NCBI GenBank assembly: GCA_028285345.1
Contig: JANQPT010000049.1
Coordinates: 23,669-87,668 of the forward strand
Length of the DNA: 64,000 nucleotides
Source of the DNA: Planctomycetales bacterium
GTDB taxonomy: Bacteria > Planctomycetota > Planctomycetia > Planctomycetales > Planctomycetaceae
Direction of reading: 5' to 3'
Of the stretch, positions 7,511 through 16,717 are shown in pieces. Under the pieces are notes generated by a model. The model saw only the letters and a program-made list of their open reading frames with translations, was not told the origin of the DNA and ran no database searches. Each line of letters starts with the position of its first letter. Position 1 is the stretch's first letter. A program made the translations under genes and the position numbers.

Positions 7511-8842
7511 ATGTCTACTGAACTAAAAGAAAACTGCAAGGCGATGGATTCTGTGCTCGGCCGTGTGGATGAGCTGCATTCCTTGCCGCAAGTTGCGATT
7601 TCCATACTGAATCTGACGCGTGATGTTGACTACGATGTGCGGGAAGTGGTCGCCTGTCTGGAGAACGATCCGGCGTTGGCGGCCAAAATCTTGCGGACGA
7701 TCAACTCGTCGCGCTACGGACTTCGCCGTGAGGTGACTAACTTGCGACAGGCGGTTGCTTTGTTGGGGCAGCGTGCACTGCGGCTGGTGGCGATGACCTT
7801 CAGCTTGGTGGACGGATTGTCGCGCGGCGCCGCGGGCCAACTGTGCCAGGATTATTGGCGGCGTTCGATCAGTATGGCGACGCTGGGATCGCGGATTGCG
7901 AAGCGATCGGGTCAGATTGATCACAACGACGCCTACTCGGCGGGGCTGCTGGCCGATTTAGGCGTTTTGGTGTTTGCGCAGGTCAAGCAGGATGAGTACG
8001 TACAGTTGGCGCAATCCGTGCCGCACGGTGTGGGGCTGATTCAGCTTGAACGAGAGCAATACGGCTTCTCTCACGCCGAACTGGGTGCCAGACTGCTGTC
8101 GCGGTGGGGATTTCCGGAAACGCTCGTGGAGTCGGCAAGGCTGCACCACGACGAAGAAGTCGACGAAAGCCTGCTGCCGCTGACGACCCATACCGGCAGC
8201 CTGATGGCGGAAGTGCTGTGGACACCGGAATGCGAGGAGTTTGCGAGAGCACGGACGTTGCTGGAGGAGCGGTTCTGCTTTGGTGTCGATGACATCATCG
8301 ATCTGGTGGTGGGAACCAAGGAGGACGTCGAATTCAACGCCGGGTTGTTCGGCGTTGCGCTGGAGGGCGAAATCGATCTCGAGGCCATTCGCTCCCGAGC
8401 CAAAACCGCACGTGAGGAGGCGTTCGCTATCCTGGCCGCCGACACCACTGACGAAACGTCGGATCTGCAGCAGCCTGAGAGCGACCCCGAGCCCGGTACG
8501 GCCAAGCGGCACTTGGGAACGATGTCCGTCAAGGTGTTTCGCGACAGCGATCCGATGCGGACCGGGATCATCGCGGACTTTGAAGAAATCTCGGCCGGGA
8601 GCATTTGCCTGCGGTTGCCGTTGCCGGTCAATGTGTTCGAGCAAGTGAAGGTGCACTTCGAGAACGAAGTGCAGGGGTTCGAACAGGAGCTGAGGGGCAC
8701 CGTTCGATCCTCGGTTACCGATGAGAGTGTCTTTACGCGGCTCGAGATTGAGCTCTTTAACCGGCTGAGCAGCTTTGATCTCTCGGCGCTGGAGAATGCC
8801 GGGTTGTACGACAAACCGGTCAAAGGACCAGTCTGGATGTAG
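7511..8842 (+). CDS. HDOD-domain signalling protein with C-terminal PilZ-like domain
   Basis: 443 residues. Residues about 15-215 match the HDOD output domain: LPQVAISILNLTRDVD at the start, LENDPALAAKILRTINSS, LRQAVALLGQRALRLVAM and YGFSHAELGARLLSRWGFP. The catalytic HD pair of true HD phosphohydrolases is not evident, as expected for HDOD. Residues about 335-435 look like a PilZ beta barrel carrying IADFEEISAGSICLRLPLP, where PilZ proteins have their DxSxGG-like element; the canonical motif is degenerate, so c-di-GMP binding is doubtful. The protein may link a signalling state to motility or surface behaviour. Transcribed alone. Confidence 0.82.
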   Translation: MSTELKENCKAMDSVLGRVDELHSLPQVAISILNLTRDVDYDVREVVACLENDPALAAKILRTINSSRYGLRREVTNLRQAVALLGQRALRLVAMTFSLVDGLSRGAAGQLCQDYWRRSISMATLGSRIAKRSGQIDHNDAYSAGLLADLGVLVFAQVKQDEYVQLAQSVPHGVGLIQLEREQYGFSHAELGARLLSRWGFPETLVESARLHHDEEVDESLLPLTTHTGSLMAEVLWTPECEEFARARTLLEERFCFGVDDIIDLVVGTKEDVEFNAGLFGVALEGEIDLEAIRSRAKTAREEAFAILAADTTDETSDLQQPESDPEPGTAKRHLGTMSVKVFRDSDPMRTGIIADFEEISAGSICLRLPLPVNVFEQVKVHFENEVQGFEQELRGTVRSSVTDESVFTRLEIELFNRLSSFDLSALENAGLYDKPVKGPVWM

Positions 8843-8900
8843 GCCGTCGAGACCAACGCCGAGACTGCGAAGCAGAGATTGATGACAAGAAGAGAGACGG

Positions 8901-9668
8901 CTAATTCTCGTCTTTCTTCTTGTCTTCTTTCTTATCGGCCTGCTTCTTTTCGTCCTTCTTTTTGTCGTCCTTCTTGGGCTCCGGCTTCTTGTCGTCTTTT
9001 TTCTCGTCCTTTTTCTTTTCGTCCTTCTTAGGCTCTTTCTTCTCGTCTTTCTTTTTGTCCGAGTCTTTCTTGTCAGCCTCTTTCTTGTCTTCCGCCGGTT
9101 TCTCTTCGACCTTCTTGACCAGTTCGACGCCGCGGTTGATTTTTACGTCCGGCAGCGCCGCTTGCAGTTTCTTAGCGCCCTCTTCAGTAACTTTGGTCTG
9201 CCATAGATAGAGCTTCTTGAGCTTCTTCATGCCCTTGAGTTGCTCAAGTCCGGCATCGGTTACCGCGGTGCCGTACAGGTTGAGGTACTCCAGATTTGTC
9301 AGTCCCTTAATGTGCGGCAAACCGGCGTCGGTAACGGCTGTTTTCTCAAGATGCAGGCGAGTGAGTCCGCTCAGTTTAGACAGGTGCGCCAACCCGGCGT
9401 CCGTGACCTTTGTGCCACGCAGGTTGAGATGCACCAGCTTCTTAAGTTTGGCCAGCGGCACCAGATGCGCGTCTTTCGCCTTCTCGCCGATGAGGTGGTA
9501 TGCCACTTCCAATCGATCGTCATCCTGGGCCAGTTCCATGACGTGGCCGCCCATTTTCTTGACTTCAGCGATTGCTTGCTGCGAACCTTCATCCTGTTTG
9601 TTTTCGTCGGCTGAAACGAATTGACTCATCGACAGCAGCACGAGCAACATCAAAGAAAAACTTTTCAT
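8901..9668 (-). CDS. Secreted leucine-rich-repeat protein with Lys/Asp/Glu tail
   Basis: 255 residues from ATG 9668. A signal peptide of about 20 residues ends FVSA. Four 24-residue leucine-rich repeats of the type VTDAGL..L..L..L..L.L..T occupy roughly residues 75-170. The final 68 or so residues are almost only Lys, Asp and Glu with few Pro, built from units such as KKDEKK. LRR domains bind proteins; the tail is probably disordered and may be electrostatically active at the envelope. The upstream-open frame beyond 9668 has no signal-like start and is not used. Confidence 0.82.
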   Translation of the reverse strand: MKSFSLMLLVLLSMSQFVSADENKQDEGSQQAIAEVKKMGGHVMELAQDDDRLEVAYHLIGEKAKDAHLVPLAKLKKLVHLNLRGTKVTDAGLAHLSKLSGLTRLHLEKTAVTDAGLPHIKGLTNLEYLNLYGTAVTDAGLEQLKGMKKLKKLYLWQTKVTEEGAKKLQAALPDVKINRGVELVKKVEEKPAEDKKEADKKDSDKKKDEKKEPKKDEKKKDEKKDDKKPEPKKDDKKKDEKKQADKKEDKKKDEN

Positions 9669-9843
9669 CGCGACACAACCTCCAAAACATTCCAGCATGG
9701 GTCGATGAACGAGCGTGAACAGCGGGCGAGTCTCGCCGCGCCGCGTCAAAAACAGTTTGATGGATTCAGTATAACAATCACCTCGGATCAACACAAAATC
9801 ACCGGTGCGTTGAGGTCGTTCGGATTGGCGTCCAGCGGTAGCG

Positions 9844-10944
9844 CTACTGCAGCTTTCCGCGTCCCAGGATCGGCCAAACCGTTTCCAGACGCCCGTTGCG
9901 AAAGCCGTAGAACTGGTCATGCAGCACGGTGGTGAAATCTCCGTAACCGACGACCAATTCGACTTTATCGCCAATTTGCAGCGGCTTGGAATCGGGCGTG
10001 AGTTTTAGCTCACAGTGCTCGGCGCTCAGTCGGGTGACCTCGGTGGCGGGATCACCGGCGACGACCGGCAGGTGAACGTCGGGATTCATCGTTTTGCGGC
10101 CGCAATCCAACACGGCGCGTTCCCGGCTGGGTCGGCTGACGACCGAGGCCAGCACGGTCAGCGCATATTCCAATTCCTGCACCTGGCACATGTTGCGATA
10201 GAACGGGTCCATGAAGATCCCGCCGCCGGCTTGTAGTTCAGTGACGCCGGCACACTGGGCGGTGATCTGGTACGAGCCGGTCCCGCCGGCGCTGACGATA
10301 TCGCAGGGAATTCCCGCATCGCGGACCGTATCGGCGCAGCCGGTCAGCACGTTGATGGCGGAGCGAATCTGTTGCTCCTTCTCCGCCTGGTCCTCGACAG
10401 TCAGCAAATGTCCTTCGTATCCCATCAGTCCGGCCAGCTCGACGCCTTGGAGTTTGTCGATCGCTTGTGCCAATTCCAGCGTATCCTGCCCGGGGCGAAC
10501 TCCCACGCGGTTGAGGCCGATGTCGACTTCGATCAAGACGCGAACGGTGACCCCCCGCTTGCGGCAAATCGCCGCCAGCGGTTCGACCTGAGCATAGTGG
10601 TCGCAGGCGATAATCGGATCGGACCAACGGCGCATGGCGGCGATTCGCTCCAGCTTTTGCTCGCCGACGACCATATTGGCGATCAAAATGTCGCGTACGC
10701 CCCCTTGGGCCATGACTTCGGCTTCGGACGTCTTAGGGCAAGTCGTGCCGATCGCGCCTGCGGCGATCTGCCGCAGCGCGATGGCGGGAGTTTTGTGGCA
10801 CTTGGAGTGCGGACGCCATTGAACTTGATGTGCGCGGCAATAGTCGGCCATCTTGTCGATATTGGACTCCATCGTGTCCAACTCAATGCACAATGCGGGG
10901 GTATCCAACGAGAATTTGTCAGCGCCAAACGGAATTTGCAACAC
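9844..10944 (-). CDS. D-threonine aldolase/D-serine dehydratase-like PLP enzyme
   Basis: 366 residues, an alanine-racemase-type TIM barrel of the DSD1/D-TA fold III class. The PLP region carries RPHSKCHKTPAIA near residues 44-56; GLNRVGVRPG and the glycine-rich VSAGGTGSY phosphate loop follow. The C-terminal domain ends LHDQFYGFRNGRLETVWPI. Where characterised relatives hold a metal with His-x-Cys or His-x-Asp, this protein reads Tyr-Gly-Asp (VVGYGDF), so the His ligand is missing. GTG start at 10944 with GAGGAT about 6 nt upstream. It likely acts on a D-amino acid or beta-hydroxy amino acid; substrate unknown. Confidence 0.82.
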   Translation of the reverse strand: MLQIPFGADKFSLDTPALCIELDTMESNIDKMADYCRAHQVQWRPHSKCHKTPAIALRQIAAGAIGTTCPKTSEAEVMAQGGVRDILIANMVVGEQKLERIAAMRRWSDPIIACDHYAQVEPLAAICRKRGVTVRVLIEVDIGLNRVGVRPGQDTLELAQAIDKLQGVELAGLMGYEGHLLTVEDQAEKEQQIRSAINVLTGCADTVRDAGIPCDIVSAGGTGSYQITAQCAGVTELQAGGGIFMDPFYRNMCQVQELEYALTVLASVVSRPSRERAVLDCGRKTMNPDVHLPVVAGDPATEVTRLSAEHCELKLTPDSKPLQIGDKVELVVGYGDFTTVLHDQFYGFRNGRLETVWPILGRGKLQ

Positions 10945-11199
10945 AGTGGATCCTCAAAGGTTGAGTTCTGAACGTTACGACTTTGGGCATCGCCGATTTC
11001 AAGGCGGCCACCCCCCCGATCGTAGCTTGCCGGGGCGACGAGAACCAGCATCGTGTGCAGAGGCGCGTTGATCGGCCAGGGTGGGAGATCCGAAAAATCT
11101 GAAGAAATCCTTCAAGCGGACTTTTTGAGAGGGACGAAAGAATATTCGTCTGCGCAAGAGATTTGTTCACACGTTTTGTCGTCACCACTGAGGGAATCG

Positions 11200-11877
11200 A
11201 TGGCAGCTTCCGCGATCATTCAGCGGCCAAACTTACTTGGCAACCCCCCGCTGGGTGCCAATCGTGCGGGCCATCTCAATTCGCCGACCGGCAAGGCGTT
11301 CGCAACGACGCTCGAAAGCTTGTTGAATTCGTCCGATACAGAGTCCGCCAGTGCAAAATCATTCAGCGGCGCAAATCCGCTGGGCGCGCTCAATCAATTA
11401 TTGCGGCGGAATTCGGACGTTTCAAAACTAAATTTGGGAGGTGAACAGCGGCTCAATGAGCTGCGCAGTCGAACCGAACAGTTACAGCAACGGTTCCAGT
11501 CGTCGATTCGCGAATTGCTGGAGGCCCAAGGAATCGATCTGGGCGCGGGAGTGCAGTTGCAGCTCGATGCGGACGGCGAAATTCGCGTGGCCAACGACCA
11601 TCCCGACAAACTGTTCATCGAATCGGCGATCAAGAACGATCCGGCGCTGGCGAATCAGTTCAGAAAGATCGCTGCTGACGCCGCACTATTGCGGGCGGCG
11701 GAACTGGCGCGGGACTTTCAGCAGGCATACGGCCAAGACCCGCAGCGGGCGCTCCGTGAGTTCGAAGAGCTGTTTGGTAAACAGGCTCCGCCCACGTTTA
11801 GCCTGACGATCACCGATGCCGGCATCGAGACGTCGTTCTCGCAGTTGCAGGCGACGGCGAGCCAGCCGATTCTGTAA
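11200..11877 (+). CDS. Hypothetical protein, helical
   Basis: 225 residues from ATG 11200, chosen for GAGGGA just upstream; the frame is open further 5' but without ribosome site. The first 80 residues are low-complexity and polar, then comes a helical region rich in Leu, Glu and Gln (ELRSRTEQLQQRFQSSIREL) and a section LQLDADGEIRVANDHPDK that looks like a beta hairpin. No signal peptide, membrane segment or known motif. I do not recognise the family. It lies convergent to the ABC-2 permease operon with 28 nt between stops. Confidence 0.6.
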   Translation: MAASAIIQRPNLLGNPPLGANRAGHLNSPTGKAFATTLESLLNSSDTESASAKSFSGANPLGALNQLLRRNSDVSKLNLGGEQRLNELRSRTEQLQQRFQSSIRELLEAQGIDLGAGVQLQLDADGEIRVANDHPDKLFIESAIKNDPALANQFRKIAADAALLRAAELARDFQQAYGQDPQRALREFEELFGKQAPPTFSLTITDAGIETSFSQLQATASQPIL

Positions 11878-11905
11878 CGTGTGGAGGTCCCTCCGTATCG
11901 TTGCG

Positions 11906-13486
11906 TTATTTGCCCTGAGCGATTTCGAGTCGGTTCCCAATTGCGGTGTGCAGCAGCGACGACGCGATAACGGCGATCCCTGTGGAGTAGACGGACATCG
12001 CAATGACGCCCAAATCGCTCGAGCCACTGATCGGGCCGATCAGCATGATACCGAGACAGGGAAAGCAACTGAACAGATAGAATACGAAAATAATCGCGGC
12101 CAGCGGCAGCGTTCCCCAGCGGACGACCAGCGAGCAATAGGCCACGATGTGCAAGAAGAGCACGAATTGAGCGACGTAACAGACGGCCTGCAGCACAACG
12201 GAAAGCACGTTGTGGTTCGCATACAGATCCAGCGTCGTCCATCTCCAGATCACGCTGACGACCAACCAGAACAGCGACGGCGCGCAGGCGGTCAGACAGC
12301 CCCGAATTTTTGCATAAGCGATCGACCGCATGGAGAGCGGCAACAGGGCCAGGTTGGAGAGCGCCTTCCACTTGACTTCCTCAGAGAATACTCGCGCCGC
12401 CTGCACCGACAACTCGGCCACGAGCAGGACCAATGACAATAAACCGAGCAAGTCGGGAACAATCCTGAGATACCGAATTCCGGTCAGTTGATCGCTGGCG
12501 ACAAACAGTGCACAACCGCATGCGGCCAGGGGAATCAGGCACAGGCGAATCAAAAACATCAGTTTGCCGCCGGAAAGAAAATGAAAATCTTTCCAGGCCA
12601 ACGGATCGCCCTGGGGGCGGTGCGGCGAAAAGTAGGCGAATCGCAGATTGGGCTTACGGAGCCAGCCCCTCGTTGGTGTCGATTGGGATGCTCCCCGATT
12701 GAAGAGGCGAAACAGCGCCCAACTGGCGAGAAACAGGAAGCAGCCGACCGTGAGATAGCCGACGACCTGAGGGCTGATCGCCGGCTGCTTAAACCCGGTC
12801 TTGGAAATGTCGGCCATGCTTTGCAGGATTGACGACTCTTCGATGGTCGCGCCGATCGACTCAGTGAGCCGAAATGTGGTCCCACTTCGTGACAGATATT
12901 GATTTTGAACCAGGAGGCTGGTGACCGCTTGTAATATCGGTTGGCCGGCGTGCACGAACAGTAGCAGCACCGCGGTAAAAAACATCGCGTGGCCCGACCG
13001 GGCACATAGGACGGAACACAGAATACCGATTCCCGCCGCGAGGACCAGATAGGCGGCCAAGGCCAGGTATGCCGCCGCGATTTGGTGGGGGGTGACCCCT
13101 CCCAGCGTGATCGCCAGCAACGTGAACGGAATTTGCACAATCAAAACCGACAGTGCCGCCAACAGCCGGTTGATGGACTTTCCCAGCAGAATGGCAAGGG
13201 GACCGATGCCGGCGATCGTAAACAGTTCGAGCGTCAGCTCTTCCTTCTCTTCGGAAATTGCGGTCGAAAAGAATGCGGCGGCGATAGTAATGGCTACAAA
13301 GTTTAACCAGACAATCGTTCGGAAGAACAACAGGCCCGGCGCGCCGACAAATGCGCTTTGCGAGTGGACGCCCAGGAGAAAGATGAACAGCCAGCCGACC
13401 ACGACCAGCCGCAATACGTGATATCGCCGCCGCCGCACATCGAGGCGCAGAGAACGGTTCATCAAGGCGAAGGTGGATCGGAGCAT
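11906..13486 (-). CDS. ABC-2 type permease, module B, third permease
   Basis: 526 residues, polytopic. The first half has the segment TAISEEKEELTLELFTIAG, then GPLAILLGK and a run of hydrophobic helices; the second half repeats the pattern around SEEVKWKALSNLALLPLS. The same layout is seen in the two genes upstream and, more distantly, in 19808-21625 and 21750-23636, so all are paralogues. Last gene of the minus-strand run. Presumed transmembrane part of an ABC exporter powered by the ATPase at 16714-17679. Substrate unknown. Confidence 0.82.
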   Translation of the reverse strand: MLRSTFALMNRSLRLDVRRRRYHVLRLVVVGWLFIFLLGVHSQSAFVGAPGLLFFRTIVWLNFVAITIAAAFFSTAISEEKEELTLELFTIAGIGPLAILLGKSINRLLAALSVLIVQIPFTLLAITLGGVTPHQIAAAYLALAAYLVLAAGIGILCSVLCARSGHAMFFTAVLLLFVHAGQPILQAVTSLLVQNQYLSRSGTTFRLTESIGATIEESSILQSMADISKTGFKQPAISPQVVGYLTVGCFLFLASWALFRLFNRGASQSTPTRGWLRKPNLRFAYFSPHRPQGDPLAWKDFHFLSGGKLMFLIRLCLIPLAACGCALFVASDQLTGIRYLRIVPDLLGLLSLVLLVAELSVQAARVFSEEVKWKALSNLALLPLSMRSIAYAKIRGCLTACAPSLFWLVVSVIWRWTTLDLYANHNVLSVVLQAVCYVAQFVLFLHIVAYCSLVVRWGTLPLAAIIFVFYLFSCFPCLGIMLIGPISGSSDLGVIAMSVYSTGIAVIASSLLHTAIGNRLEIAQGK

Positions 13487-13524
13487 GCGATCGGGCTTAA
13501 CAACAGCTTTTTTCGAAATTGACG

Positions 13525-15126
13525 TTAGGGCGTATTTGCCGCTTGTATCTGCAATTGGCGGCCGATGGCGCGCTGCAAGCCGGCGGCGGCGATCAGGTGG
13601 GCGAACACGATTGCGATTGGGACCAGGTACCGAAAGAAGGCTTCAGCCCCGGCGCCGGAGGGTCCGCCGATACCGATCGTCATTGCAAAGAAGATCGAGG
13701 TTCCGATCGAGACCATAAAATATCCGACGAGGAAGATACCGATTGTCAGCGGCAGTGCGCCCCATTTGACCTTCAGGGATACAAAGGCGACGACGTGCCA
13801 AAACAGAATCAAATGGACGATCCAGACCCATTGCCACGGCTCGGTGATGATATCTTTGGCGAGTTCCCCACCGATTTGCGGACGGCAGAGGATTCCCAGG
13901 CCAAACGCCGCCGTCGCCGGCAGTAGCCCCAGCAGGCAGCCGCCCAATTTCTGGTACGCGATTTGGGGAACCGTTATCGGTAGCATCATCAGCGTTGACA
14001 GCGTGTTCCAGCGGGTCTCTTCACGATACAGCCGCGCCGCGAGCAGGCTGGCCTCAAGACAAAAACCGACAAATGAGACCATGACCAACAAGCCCGCCAC
14101 TTCCTCAAGCCTGAGGGTTGAGTGGGGGTTAAGAGCTTTGGAAATTCCCAGCAGGCCGCCGCAAACGGCGAGATAGGTCAAGAACTTCACGACGGACATC
14201 CACCGTCCCCCGGCGAGAAAGTAAAAGTCCTTCCAGGCGATCGCATGCCGCCATGTTCTCGACATGCCGATACGACGTCGTCGTTTGGAGAACACGTTGG
14301 CGATTGTGAAGCTTCGCTTGGGGCCGGCCGTCACTTGCTCACGGGTGAAATAGTCAAATGTTAGCCAGGCGACGCCAAAGATCAGCACTGCCGCGACCGT
14401 GTGCACGATGACTTGCAGGCTCAACGGCGATCCCATGAACCCGGAGCTAAGGACGACAGTCAGCCGGTTAAATGCCGAGGCGTCACTGAGCCATGTTAAG
14501 ACCGTCGGCGCCCAACCATGAAGGTACGAATTCGGAGCCATTGTACCGGACAACAGGAGCCAGATGCCGCTTAGCAGTGTGGGACCGAACAACAGCAGCG
14601 CGATCAGCACCGTCGTATTGAAAGCCGCCCGGCCCGTCCGGCGGCAGGCCACGGAAAAAAATAGAGCAATGCTCGAGACGAGCAGCATGTATGACATGAG
14701 GGTCAAATAGGCGGCAATCACTTGATTCTGTGTGATGCCCCCCAAAGTCACCGCCAAGAATGTGAAAGGAAATTGGACTGAGAGAATCAATGCGGCGGTG
14801 ATCAAACGCATTGCGCCTTTGCCCAACAGCAGCGACAGCGGGCCGACTCCAGCCATCCGCAGCAGGCCGAGGGTCATTTCTTCTTTTTCTTCGGTAATGG
14901 CGGACGAAAAATATCCGATCCCGGCCAATGAAATCAGTGCGAAATTGAGAAAGGCCATGGGGTAGAAGAAGTAGCGCCCCGGCGCGCCGAAAACCTGGTC
15001 AAAATTGGAGGCGAGATTGAGGCAGAACAGGCAGGGAAATAGCAGAAAGAACCGGGCAAGATGTGCCCGCAAGCGGAGCGCATCGTCCCGGAGTGATCGA
15101 GTCAGCAATGCCAATGTGGCTCGCAA
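13525..15126 (-). CDS. ABC-2 type permease, module B, second permease
   Basis: 533 residues. I start at TTG 15126 because AAGGAG lies 8 nt before it and the first residues (LRATLALLTRSLR) align with the starts of the two sister permeases (MIRGSLAMMDRALR, MLRSTFALMNRSLR); an ATG-less extension upstream would overlap the previous gene. Conserved SAITEEKEEMTLGLLRMAG and GPLSLLLGKG mark the first half, YREETRWNTLSTLMMLPI the second. Gaps of 34 and 38 nt separate it from its neighbours, consistent with one operon. Confidence 0.82.
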   Translation of the reverse strand: MRATLALLTRSLRDDALRLRAHLARFFLLFPCLFCLNLASNFDQVFGAPGRYFFYPMAFLNFALISLAGIGYFSSAITEEKEEMTLGLLRMAGVGPLSLLLGKGAMRLITAALILSVQFPFTFLAVTLGGITQNQVIAAYLTLMSYMLLVSSIALFFSVACRRTGRAAFNTTVLIALLLFGPTLLSGIWLLLSGTMAPNSYLHGWAPTVLTWLSDASAFNRLTVVLSSGFMGSPLSLQVIVHTVAAVLIFGVAWLTFDYFTREQVTAGPKRSFTIANVFSKRRRRIGMSRTWRHAIAWKDFYFLAGGRWMSVVKFLTYLAVCGGLLGISKALNPHSTLRLEEVAGLLVMVSFVGFCLEASLLAARLYREETRWNTLSTLMMLPITVPQIAYQKLGGCLLGLLPATAAFGLGILCRPQIGGELAKDIITEPWQWVWIVHLILFWHVVAFVSLKVKWGALPLTIGIFLVGYFMVSIGTSIFFAMTIGIGGPSGAGAEAFFRYLVPIAIVFAHLIAAAGLQRAIGRQLQIQAANTP

Positions 15127-15160
15127 CGCGAAAGCTCCTTTGCAACCGGGGCTGCTCGAA

Positions 15161-16717
15161 TCACCTTGCGGCGACGATGTGTGCACGCCGAAGCACCGCC
15201 ACATGCATGCCGGCGATCGCGAACAGCGTGGCTAGAATTGAAAACACCGCGACTTCCTTGTCCGCCCCGAATCCGAACAGCGTTCGCGTGGTGGCTTCAT
15301 AGAGCATGTTGCCCACGAATAAGATCGCGACCGTCACCGCTACCGAGCCGTATTTGATGTACATCGATAACAGAGCGCAGAGATGAAACCCGAGGATAAA
15401 CTGCAGGATCGCGAAAATATTCCAAGGCCGCGCGCGGAGTTCTTTCAAGAAGTGAAAGAATCCTTCGGGATAAACCGTTGCTCCCACGATGAACAGAATA
15501 ACCGCCGGAAGCAGGGCCACCAGGCAGCCGGCCCACTTGGCGTAAATTGTCAGCACAAACGATTGCGGCAGCATCCACAGCGTGGGACAAGTCCTCCAGC
15601 GGATTTCTTCGCGAAAGATCCGAGACGAATAGACGCTCAATTCAGCAAACAGGAAGATCCCGCCCATCCACATGGCGGTACTACCCCAGAGTTCGATGTT
15701 CGCGTACCGTGACGGCCCGGTGAAATGGAAAAACAAATAGACGGCGTGCACGGTGAGACCGTAAAAGGCGAGTTTGAAGACCATGAGCGGGAACCCGCCC
15801 GTCATGAAGTTGAAGTCCTTCCAAACGAGTGCGGACTTCCATGCCCGGGGGACTTTCAACAGGCGGATGTCTCCCCAGCGGCGGGCCCAGAACGGGCGTT
15901 CCTGGCTTGCCGCGCGCTCCTCACGGTTGAAGTAACCAAATGTGAGCCAGGAGAGCCCCAACAACAGGGCGGCCATGGTGCTGTTGGAGACCACCTGCAT
16001 GCTGATGATAGGCTGGTTAAAGGCGCTGTTGCTGATGATCTCCAGGCGGTGAAAGATGCTGGTTTCCTTAACGGAACTGATGATCCAGTCCGCGGACTGA
16101 TCGACGAATCCGTCGACCTCGAAGATCCCTGCCGTGACGGACGCTGACAGCGCTTCCTGCAGGATGTACGGACCAAAGAAGTAAACCAAAATCAAGATCG
16201 ACATCATCAAGGACGCCTGCCGTGACGTGCGGCACATCACGGAGATGAATAGTCCCGCCGCCGACATCATCAGCAGATAGGCGGCCAGCGCGACGTAGAT
16301 GGCCCAGACCTGATTGACGAGCACTCCACCCAACGTGATGGCCAGCAACATGAAGGGAAACTGCGAGGCCAATATCAGCAGTGCGATCACCAGCCGCGTG
16401 ACCCCTTTCCCCAGTAGAATTCCGGCCGGTCCGACACCTGCCATTTGCAACAGGCCGAGTGTCATTTCTTCTTTTTCTTCGGTGATCGCCGTGGCAAACA
16501 GGCTTAAGCCGCCCAGGGTAATTAGAATGAAGGTGACGGCGCTCATCATGCTAAAGAATTGCGCGCCGGGTGCACCAAAGAACATTGATCGGTCTTGGAT
16601 GGTCCACAACATCCAGACGATAAAGCCGACAAACAGCAGCCGCACCAGATGCGCGCGGAGCAGGCGGGAATCGACGCGCAGTGCGCGGTCCATCATCGCC
16701 AGAGACCCGCGAATCAT
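15161..16717 (-). CDS. ABC-2 type permease, module B, first permease
   Basis: 518 residues, polytopic, with TAITEEKEEMTLGLLQMAG near residue 75 and FREEIRWRTCPTLWMLPQS in the second half. Its ATG overlaps the stop of the upstream ATPase gene by 4 nt (ATGA), direct evidence for a coupled ATPase/permease pair. Three consecutive full-length paralogous permeases are unusual for one ABC exporter and suggest heteromeric or alternative pairings. Confidence 0.84.
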   Translation of the reverse strand: MIRGSLAMMDRALRVDSRLLRAHLVRLLFVGFIVWMLWTIQDRSMFFGAPGAQFFSMMSAVTFILITLGGLSLFATAITEEKEEMTLGLLQMAGVGPAGILLGKGVTRLVIALLILASQFPFMLLAITLGGVLVNQVWAIYVALAAYLLMMSAAGLFISVMCRTSRQASLMMSILILVYFFGPYILQEALSASVTAGIFEVDGFVDQSADWIISSVKETSIFHRLEIISNSAFNQPIISMQVVSNSTMAALLLGLSWLTFGYFNREERAASQERPFWARRWGDIRLLKVPRAWKSALVWKDFNFMTGGFPLMVFKLAFYGLTVHAVYLFFHFTGPSRYANIELWGSTAMWMGGIFLFAELSVYSSRIFREEIRWRTCPTLWMLPQSFVLTIYAKWAGCLVALLPAVILFIVGATVYPEGFFHFLKELRARPWNIFAILQFILGFHLCALLSMYIKYGSVAVTVAILFVGNMLYEATTRTLFGFGADKEVAVFSILATLFAIAGMHVAVLRRAHIVAAR

